Positions 4,977 to 10,177 of a stretch of 10,177 bases of DNA are shown piece after piece. Position 1 is the first letter of the stretch; each line of letters opens with the position of its first letter. The notes under the pieces are model-generated. The model ran no database searches, was not told the origin of the DNA, and saw only the letters and a program-made list of their open reading frames with translations. Source of the stretch: an uncultured Eubacteriales bacterium (GTDB lineage: Bacteria; Bacillota; Clostridia; Oscillospirales; Oscillospiraceae); the NCBI GenBank assembly GCA_900554855.1, contig USIZ01000031.1, positions 1 through 10,177 on the forward strand, read 5' to 3'. The position numbers and the translations under genes were made by a program.

Positions 4977-7217
4977 ATGGGCGAGGAAAAGATCATTCAC
5001 ACCACCGGACGCTGCAACTGCGGCGGCCGGTGCATTCTGCACGCCCATGTGCAGGATGGCAAGGTGGTCAGAATGACCACCGATACCCCTGCCGCAGCAG
5101 GGGACAGCGTGCCCCTCTATGCCTGCGCCAGAGGGCTCAATTCCCACGAGCCCTTCCTCGGCCCGGATCGTCTGCGCCAGCCGCTTCTGCGGGTGGGGGA
5201 GCGGGGTGAGGGGAAATTTGTCCCGATCTCGTGGCCGGAGGCCGTGGATCACATTGCCTGCGAATGGGTGCGCATCCGGGACAAATACGGCCCGGGATCT
5301 CGTTATGTCAACTATGCCACCGGCGTGAGCGCTGCCGTTGAACCTCAGCAGCTGGCCAAGCGCCTGCTCAGTCTGGATGGGGGCTATCTGGGCCGCTATA
5401 ACTCATACAGCACCGCCTGTATTGCGCAGGCCACCGAGCTGATGTATGGCACCGGTGAGTCGGGAAACAGCCCGGAGGACTGGCTGAACAGCCATCTGAT
5501 TCTGCTCTGGGGCCACAATCCAGCGGAGACCCGGTTTGACAGCGTAAGTATGCACTATCTGCGCCGGGCGCGTGAGAAGGGCATTCCGATGATCGTGATC
5601 GACCCCCGCCGCAGTGACACGGTGGATGCGCTGGGGGCGGAGTGGGTGCCCATTCGTCCGGCCACGGATGCCGCCCTTCTGGCCGCCATGGCCTATGTGA
5701 TCTGGAGCGAAGGGCTTCACGATCAGGCCTTTCTGGATCGGTGCTGCCTGGGTTTTGACAAGGCCCATATGCCCGCCGGGGCGGATCCGCGGGACTGTGT
5801 GCTCAGCTATCTGACCGGCGAGGCGGACGGCGTTGTCAAGACGCCGGAGTGGGCGCAGGAGATCACCGGTGTTCCGGCCTGCACGATACGGTCTTTGGCC
5901 CGGCGCTATGCAAATGCGAAGCCTGCCGTACTGATGCAGGGCTACGGCCCTCAGCGCCATGCCTATGGAGAGCAGAGCGCCCGGGGCGCGATCCTGCTGG
6001 CCTGTATGACGGGCAATGTGGGCATCAGCGGCGGCTGGGCCGGCGGTGTGGGGCGCTGCCACCGCCATCAGGAGCCCAAGCTGCCCAAGGTGGAGAATCC
6101 TTACCCCCTGGCTATTCCCGCCTACTGCTGGACGCAGGCGGTGGAGCGGGGGCATGAGATGACGGCGGTAGACGGCGTGCAGGGCGGCGAACGGCTGGAG
6201 TCCGACATCAAGATGATCCTGAATCTGGCGGGCAACTGCCTCGTCAATCAGCACGGCGACATCAACCGCACCGCCGCGCTGCTGAGAGATCCCTCTAAGT
6301 GCGAATTCATCCTGTGCAGTGACCTGTTTATGACTTCCAGCGCTAAGTTTGCAGATATTCTACTCCCGGGCGTATCCTATCTGGAGTGCGAAAATATTAC
6401 GACCCCGTGGATGTGGGGCGATTTTGTCGGCTTTAACAACAAAGCTGTGGAGCCGCTTTATGAGGGGCGCTTTGAGTACGATTGGCTGAGCGAGGTGGCG
6501 GAAAAGCTTGGGCTGAAAGAGCAATTTACCGAGGGCCGCACGATGGGGGAGTGGCTGGAATTTATCTACAACGCGACCCGCCGCGCGGAACCTCAGCTGC
6601 CGGAGTTTGAGACGCTCAAGCAGGCGGGGATCTACCGCTATCGGGACAATGCCCCGAAGATCGCTTTTCGGGAGAACTGTGCCGACCCGGAAAAGCATCC
6701 TTTTCCGACGGAGAGCGGGAGGATCGAGTTATATTCGCCAAAGGTCGCCCGGACGGAATATAAGGCATATTTTCCGCCCATCCCGCGCTATGTGGCCCCG
6801 CCGGAAGGGGCGCAGGATCCGAAACGCGCGGAGTATCCATTACAGCTCATCGGCTGGCACACCAAGCGGCGCTGTCACAGCATCCACGACCAGAACCCGG
6901 CGCTGGAGCGGCTGGATCCCCAGCAGCTCTGGCTGAATCCCGCCGACGCGGCAGAGCGGGGGCTGACGGACGGCATGCTGGCCGAGGTCTGGAACGATCG
7001 GGGCAGGCTCCGCATCCCGGTGAAGGTGACGGAGCGCATCTGCACCGGCACAGCGGCGCTGGCCCAGGGAGCGTGGTATGCCCCTGACGGGAGCGGGACG
7101 GATCTGGGCGGCTCAATCAACGTGCTCACGACGCTGGAAGACACGCCCTACGCCCATGGAAATCCCCAGCACACCAATCTTGTGCAGGTGCGGCGGGTGA
7201 ATGAGATAGCTGAGTAA
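4977..7217 (+). CDS. Molybdopterin-dependent oxidoreductase, DMSO reductase family, cytoplasmic
   Basis: A 746-residue catalytic subunit of the bis-MGD molybdenum/tungsten family, all main regions present. The N-terminal iron-sulfur segment has CNCGGRC (Cys13, 15, 19) and YACARG (Cys50). The Mo-domain has GGYLGRYNSYSTA (135-147), where Ser145 aligns with the serine Mo ligand of DmsA-type reductases. Cofactor-binding motifs WGHNPAET (178-185) and VIDPR (207-211), MTGNVGISGG (344-353) and the C-terminal dinucleotide-binding domain (about 620-740, GWHTKRRCHS) follow. There is no twin-arginine signal, and a TGA at 4959-4961 in frame rules out a longer start, so it should be cytoplasmic. No DmsB-like or membrane-anchor gene is adjacent. 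The ribosome site is AGGGG, 9 bases from ATG. Unusual: the first cysteines are spaced C-x-C rather than C-x2/3-C. The substrate is unknown; an S- or N-oxide or similar acceptor is family-based inference. Confidence 0.93.
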   Translation: MGEEKIIHTTGRCNCGGRCILHAHVQDGKVVRMTTDTPAAAGDSVPLYACARGLNSHEPFLGPDRLRQPLLRVGERGEGKFVPISWPEAVDHIACEWVRIRDKYGPGSRYVNYATGVSAAVEPQQLAKRLLSLDGGYLGRYNSYSTACIAQATELMYGTGESGNSPEDWLNSHLILLWGHNPAETRFDSVSMHYLRRAREKGIPMIVIDPRRSDTVDALGAEWVPIRPATDAALLAAMAYVIWSEGLHDQAFLDRCCLGFDKAHMPAGADPRDCVLSYLTGEADGVVKTPEWAQEITGVPACTIRSLARRYANAKPAVLMQGYGPQRHAYGEQSARGAILLACMTGNVGISGGWAGGVGRCHRHQEPKLPKVENPYPLAIPAYCWTQAVERGHEMTAVDGVQGGERLESDIKMILNLAGNCLVNQHGDINRTAALLRDPSKCEFILCSDLFMTSSAKFADILLPGVSYLECENITTPWMWGDFVGFNNKAVEPLYEGRFEYDWLSEVAEKLGLKEQFTEGRTMGEWLEFIYNATRRAEPQLPEFETLKQAGIYRYRDNAPKIAFRENCADPEKHPFPTESGRIELYSPKVARTEYKAYFPPIPRYVAPPEGAQDPKRAEYPLQLIGWHTKRRCHSIHDQNPALERLDPQQLWLNPADAAERGLTDGMLAEVWNDRGRLRIPVKVTERICTGTAALAQGAWYAPDGSGTDLGGSINVLTTLEDTPYAHGNPQHTNLVQVRRVNEIAE

Positions 7218-7261
7218 ATGAATGTTTATTCGCAATGGGAAGAAAGTTTACAATTTAGAAA

Positions 7262-7291
7262 TTGACAGAAGGGGACAAATTCGGCTACACT
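7262..7291 (+). promoter_or_regulatory. Predicted sigma-A promoter upstream of the C39-like gene
   Basis: A consensus TTGACA (7262-7267) and TACACT (7286-7291) with an 18-bp spacer predict a start near 7298. A small inverted repeat, CAATTT-AG-AAATTG (7251-7264), overlaps the -35 and could be an operator, though it is short. The gap from 7218 holds no gene. Confidence 0.5.
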
Positions 7292-7323
7292 GTCCTTCAG
7301 TCTTTTGAACCGAGGTGGCGTGG

Positions 7324-7929
7324 GTGAAACGCGAATTGGATTACTTCACCGTCGATGGAAAGCCGGGCGGGAACCAGCGCTGGTTCTGGGATCCGGTGCT
7401 GCGCATCGGCGGCTGTGCGGCGCTGTGCGCCTGCGACAGCTGCATCGCGCTGGCGCGGGCCAACGGGCTGACCGAACTCTACCCCTATGATGCGGCCTGC
7501 GTGACGCGCCGGGAGTACAAGAGATTTGCAAAGCAGATGAAGCGCTATCTCCATCCCGGCTTTCAGGGTGTGCCGAAGTTGGAGCTCTTTACGGCGGGAT
7601 TGGGCAACTATCTGGCCGATCGGGGCGAAAAACGGCTCAGAATGACGGAATTCAGCGGTTTGGAGCCGGTGGAGACGGCAGCGGAGGTCATCCGGGCGGA
7701 GATCGATGCGGGATTTCCGATTCCCTGCATGATGCTCCGGCACGAGAATCCGGCGATGAAGGACTATATCTGGCACTGGTTCCTGCTCACAGGCTGGGCG
7801 GACGAGGAGGATGGCTTCTGCGTTCAGGCGACCACTTACAGCGCGTCTGAGTGGCTCAGTCTGGACACGCTCTGGAACACCGGCTATGAGGAGCGGGGCG
7901 GGCTGATTCTCTACCGCTTGGCGGAGTGA
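7324..7929 (+). CDS. Conserved unnamed protein, possible C39-like papain-fold cysteine peptidase
   Basis: A 201-residue protein without a signal peptide or obvious membrane helix. The GTG at 7324 is chosen because GAGGTGG (7312-7318) lies 5 bases upstream. A GTG at 7315 would add three residues but overlaps that ribosome site. An in-frame TGA at 7306-7308 limits extension. The N-terminal block has GGNQRWF (15-21) and GGCAALCACDSC (29-40). A C-terminal block has YIWHWFLLTGW (148-158) followed by a Trp/Gly-rich end. A conserved Gln/Asn-Trp-Phe, then a Gly-Gly-Cys at a helix start, then a His in a hydrophobic strand resembles C39-like cysteine peptidases (candidate Cys31 and His151). Catalytic activity is unproven, and it may be a non-enzymatic relative. 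I recall similar uncharacterised proteins in Clostridia. Its own promoter and terminator make it a single-gene unit. Confidence 0.8.
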   Translation: MKRELDYFTVDGKPGGNQRWFWDPVLRIGGCAALCACDSCIALARANGLTELYPYDAACVTRREYKRFAKQMKRYLHPGFQGVPKLELFTAGLGNYLADRGEKRLRMTEFSGLEPVETAAEVIRAEIDAGFPIPCMMLRHENPAMKDYIWHWFLLTGWADEEDGFCVQATTYSASEWLSLDTLWNTGYEERGGLILYRLAE

Positions 7930-7956
7930 ATTTAAATTCATAAATATCCGGCATTC

Positions 7957-7985
7957 GGGTGGGCCTTGCGGCCCACCTGCTTTTA
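7957..7985 (+). terminator. Intrinsic terminator between the C39-like and DegV genes
   Basis: A perfect 8-bp stem, GGTGGGCC (7958-7965) with GGCCCACC (7970-7977), has a TTGC tetraloop and is followed by TGCTTTTA. It separates the two genes into distinct transcripts. Confidence 0.75.
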
Positions 7986-7994
7986 TGGGATAAT
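7966..7994 (+). promoter_or_regulatory. Possible promoter of the DegV-family gene
   Basis: TTGCGG (7966-7971) and GATAAT (7989-7994) with a 17-bp spacer. The -35 sits in the loop and 3' arm of the preceding terminator. The predicted start is near 8001. The -35 is only a partial match, so confidence is low, but the gene needs a promoter here because a terminator precedes it. Confidence 0.35.
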
Positions 7995-8034
7995 AAAATA
8001 CGATATAGAACAAAACGGGAAAAGGGAGGCACAA

Positions 8035-8901
8035 ATGGCACCAAAGAAAATTGCGCTGGTGACGGATTCCTGCGCGGATCTGTCCCGGGCGCTGATCGAA
8101 GAGAACGACATCCATGTGATCCCCCTGCGCATCAGCTGCGCGGACGGGGAGTTTTCCGACGGGGTGGATATTTCCGCCGCCGATGTCTACACCCGGCTCC
8201 ATGCCGGAGAACTGCCCAAGACCAGTCTGCCCACCGGCGAGGACGTGGAGCGGGTGCTGCGCACACTGGTGAAGGAGGGGTATGACGGGGCCATTGCCAT
8301 TATGCTCTCCAGCGGCCTGTCCGGCACCTACAACCTGATGCGCCTGTGCGCGCAGGACGTAAAGGACGAGCTGGATGTGCGGGTCTACGACTCCAAAAGC
8401 GGCTCTCTCGGTCAGGGCATGACCGTGCTCCAGTTGGCGGAGGACATTCGCTCCGGCATGAGCTGGGAGGAACTGACCGAGCGTCGGGTGCCCGACCTGC
8501 TGGGGCGGGTGTCCCCCTTCTTCTCCGTGGATACGTTGGAATACCTGAAAAAGGGCGGACGCATCGGAAAGGTGACCGCGGCCGCGGGCACGCTGCTGAG
8601 GATCAAGCCCATTCTGACCCTTGCCTCCGACGGTCAGCTCCAGTCTGCCGCCAAGGTGCGGGGCAGGGGACAGGTCATCGACAAGCTGGTAGAGCTGGTC
8701 AAAGCGGCCTGCGGTGAGCATAAACGCTACAATCTGGCCGTGGCCAATGGCGGCGACCCCGAGGGCATGGCGCTGCTGCGGGAGAGGCTGACGGCGGCTT
8801 TGCCCGATTATGAGCTGATCCGGGAGGGCGAGATCGACGCCACCCTCAGCGTTTATATCGGCGACGGCGTGCTGGGCGCAGCAGTACAGGTGCTGGATTA
8901 A
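8035..8901 (+). CDS. DegV-family fatty-acid-binding protein
   Basis: A 288-residue protein of usual family length. The N-terminal domain opens with ALVTDSCADL (7-16), and the family's lipid-contacting motifs follow: TSLPTGED (63-70), SSGLSGTYN (92-100), DSKSGSLGQG (119-128), the conserved hinge segment SVDTLEYLKKGGRIGK (164-179) and RIKPIL (189-194). DegV proteins bind a single fatty acid, and FakB members present it to the kinase FakA for phosphorylation into phospholipid. Whether this one is a true FakB is not shown, since no fakA-like gene is adjacent. The ATG at 8035 has GGGAGG 5 bases upstream. An upstream TTG (7966) in the same frame lies in the terminator hairpin and is rejected. Cytoplasmic, transcribed alone. 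Confidence in the family is high. Confidence 0.95.
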   Translation: MAPKKIALVTDSCADLSRALIEENDIHVIPLRISCADGEFSDGVDISAADVYTRLHAGELPKTSLPTGEDVERVLRTLVKEGYDGAIAIMLSSGLSGTYNLMRLCAQDVKDELDVRVYDSKSGSLGQGMTVLQLAEDIRSGMSWEELTERRVPDLLGRVSPFFSVDTLEYLKKGGRIGKVTAAAGTLLRIKPILTLASDGQLQSAAKVRGRGQVIDKLVELVKAACGEHKRYNLAVANGGDPEGMALLRERLTAALPDYELIREGEIDATLSVYIGDGVLGAAVQVLD

Positions 8902-8909
8902 GTCGATAT

Positions 8910-8921
8910 TGCACTAGTGCA
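8910..8921. repeat. Perfect 12-bp palindrome after the DegV gene
   Basis: TGCACTAGTGCA reads identically on both strands, 8 bases after the DegV stop and about 63 bases before the peptidase start. No T-run follows closely, so it is not a good terminator. It may be an operator for the downstream gene. The function is unknown. Confidence 0.45.
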
Positions 8922-8929
8922 CTGCGATT

Positions 8930-8958
8930 TTGAAGTTTAGAACTGTATATATTTAAAT
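8930..8958 (+). promoter_or_regulatory. Weak candidate promoter of the M3 peptidase gene
   Basis: TTGAAG (8930-8935) and TTAAAT (8953-8958) with a 17-bp spacer, in an AT-rich stretch unlike the surrounding coding DNA. The palindrome at 8910-8921 lies just upstream of the -35. A ribosome site, GGAAGGA, precedes the ATG at 8985. Confidence 0.3.
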
Positions 8959-8984
8959 GTATAAAGAGGAAAGGCGGAAGGAAC

Positions 8985-10177
8985 ATGAAATTTTCTGAAA
9001 TGCCCTATGAGCGTCCGGATCTGGACGCGGTCAAGAAGCAGTACAGCGCCCTGACTGAGCGGCTGAAGGCGGCGGGGAGCTATGAAGAGGCCCGCGCCGT
9101 ATTTTTGGAGAAGGAGGAGCTGGACAAGCACGTCCAGACTCTGGCCACCCTCTCCCATGTCCGTCACAGCATCGACACCCGGGACGCCTTCTATGATGCC
9201 GAGGCGAAGTTCTGGAATGCCGCTGAGCCGGAACTGCAGGAGTATACCCAGGCCTGGACCCGGGCTATGCTGGACGGCGCGTTCCGGGCTCAGTTTGCCG
9301 CGCAGTTCGGCGAGCTGATGTTTGTGAATGCCGAGATCGAGCTCAAGACCTTCTCACCCGAGATCATCCCGGAGCTCCAGCAGGAAAACGAACTGGCGCA
9401 GGAGTATGAGAAGCTGCTGGCCTCCGCCCAGATCCCCTTTGAGGGCGGCGTCTACACCATCTCCCAGATGACCCCCTTCAAGTCCGACCCGGACGACGCG
9501 CGCCGTCTGGCGGCATGGAAGGCCGAGGGTCAGTGGTACAAGGACAATCAGGGCAAGCTGGATGGCATCTACGACCAGCTCGTCCATCTGCGGGACACCA
9601 TGGGCAGAAAGCTGGGCTATGAGGGGTATACCACCCTGGGCTACTACCGCATGGGCCGCAACTGCTACACCAAGGAGGATGTGGAGCAGTTCCGTCTGGC
9701 GGTGCAGAAGTATCTCGTCCCGGTGGCTGACGGCATTTACCGGGAGCAGGCCAAGCGGCTGGGCAAGCAGTAGCCCATGAGCTTTGCCGACAATGCGCTG
9801 GAATTCCGCTCCGGCAATCCCCGCCCTGTGGGTACGCCCGAGCAGATCCTGGAGCAGGGGCGGAAGTTCTACAATGAGCTCTCCCCCGAGACCAGCGCGT
9901 TCTTCAACATGATGATGGACAACGAGCTGCTGGACGTGCTGTCCACCGAGGGCAAAGAGGGCGGCGGCTACTGCACCAGCATCCCCGACTACGGCGTGCC
10001 CTTCATCTTCGCCAACTTCAACGGCACCCAGGGCGATGTGGAGGTGGTCACCCACGAGGCCGGCCACGCCTTTGCGGCCTATATCAACCGGGACCGCATC
10101 CCGATGAGCACCGTCTGGCCCAGCATGGAGGGCTGCGAGGTGCACTCCATGTCCATGGAGTTTATGGCCTGGCCGTG
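8985..10177 (+). pseudogene. pepF: M3-family oligoendopeptidase (PepF-like), interrupted by in-frame TAG, 3' end outside window
   Basis: Zinc metallopeptidase that would cleave short cytoplasmic peptides. The first 262 codons (8985-9770) are a normal M3B N-terminal region, including GQWYKDNQGKLDGIYDQLV and LGYEGYTTLGYYRMGRNCYT. Codon 263 is TAG (9771-9773). Without any frame change the protein goes on with PMSFADNALEFRSGNPRP, then GGGYCTSIPDYGVPFIFANF, the catalytic HEAGH (10053-10067; His357, Glu358, His361) and GCEVHSMSMEF, whose Glu is the third zinc ligand. It leaves the window at codon 398 of an expected 560 or so. No Shine-Dalgarno precedes the ATG at 9777, so an independent C-terminal product is unlikely. 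The stop probably replaces a Tyr or Gln codon by one base. The unbroken, motif-perfect downstream frame points to a recent nonsense mutation, a sequencing error or, least likely, readthrough. Standard annotation could show 8985-9773 and 9777-end as separate fragments. Confidence 0.85.
9771..9773 (+). other. In-frame amber codon inside the peptidase gene
   Basis: TAG follows GGC AAG CAG and precedes CCC ATG AGC. Coding similarity to the M3 family resumes in the same frame at the next codon, so a single substitution and not an indel explains it. The other eight genes in the window end in TAA (five) or TGA (three), never TAG. Confidence 0.85.

Noticed and set aside
7966..8034. N-terminal extension of the DegV protein from a TTG at 7966
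   Set aside because: It would start inside a terminator hairpin and lacks a ribosome site; the ATG at 8035 has GGGAGG and gives the usual family N-terminus.
7297..8721. A 474-codon open frame on the minus strand across the C39-like and DegV genes
   Set aside because: It is antisense to two well-recognised + strand genes, spans a terminator and shows no recognisable domain; GC-rich third positions commonly leave such long antisense frames open.
9771..9773. Pyrrolysine or amber-reassigned codon as the main explanation
   Set aside because: One internal TAG with no visible suppressor tRNA or pyl gene is far more simply a nonsense mutation or a sequencing error; kept only as a testable alternative.
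1..10177. CRISPR array, tRNA or rRNA genes
   Set aside because: No regularly spaced repeats, cloverleaf sequences or conserved rRNA segments were seen on either strand.

Overview
The window looks like a chromosomal segment of a GC-rich anaerobic gut Firmicute (Clostridia; an Oscillospiraceae-like bacterium is my best guess) carrying the end of an integrated mobile element. The grounds are strong AAGGAGG-type ribosome sites, the gene families (Crp/Fnr regulator with a ferredoxin-like protein and a cupin, DegV, M3 oligoendopeptidase) and serine recombinases of the type found in clostridial conjugative elements. The taxonomic call is inference.

Positions 1-2940 are mobile-element DNA. The 3' part of one large serine recombinase is followed by a complete second one (551 aa), both on +. 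By eye this stretch is less GC-rich than what follows. It ends in an 11-bp inverted repeat that overlaps the recombinase stop codon and in an intrinsic terminator. The element/chromosome junction probably lies between about 2930 and 3019, but no att site can be proven from one end.

Positions 3020-4925 form a regulatory unit. A minus-strand Crp/Fnr-family regulator is divergent from a two-gene operon coding for a dicluster ferredoxin-like protein and a small cupin. Between them lies a perfect 14-bp palindrome (3695-3708), centred exactly at -41.5 of the operon's predicted promoter. That is the class II activator position of this family, and there is no good -35 hexamer. The same palindrome overlaps the likely -10 of the regulator gene. 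The operon ends at a strong hairpin terminator.

Positions 4977-7929 hold an orphan, leaderless molybdopterin oxidoreductase of the DMSO reductase family (746 aa) and an unnamed 201-aa protein that resembles C39-like cysteine peptidase folds. Each has its own predicted promoter. Positions 8035-8901 code for a DegV-family fatty-acid-binding protein. From 8985 to the right edge runs an M3-family oligoendopeptidase (PepF-like) frame broken by an in-frame TAG at 9771-9773. Homologous sequence, including the HEAGH zinc site, continues in the same frame, so this is a pseudogene, a sequencing error or, less likely, a recoded gene.

No tRNA, rRNA or CRISPR array was seen. The strongest points for follow-up are the divergent regulator/operator arrangement, the amber-interrupted peptidase and the unusual cytoplasmic molybdoenzyme. 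I see no clear evidence of a wholly new defence or mobile system.
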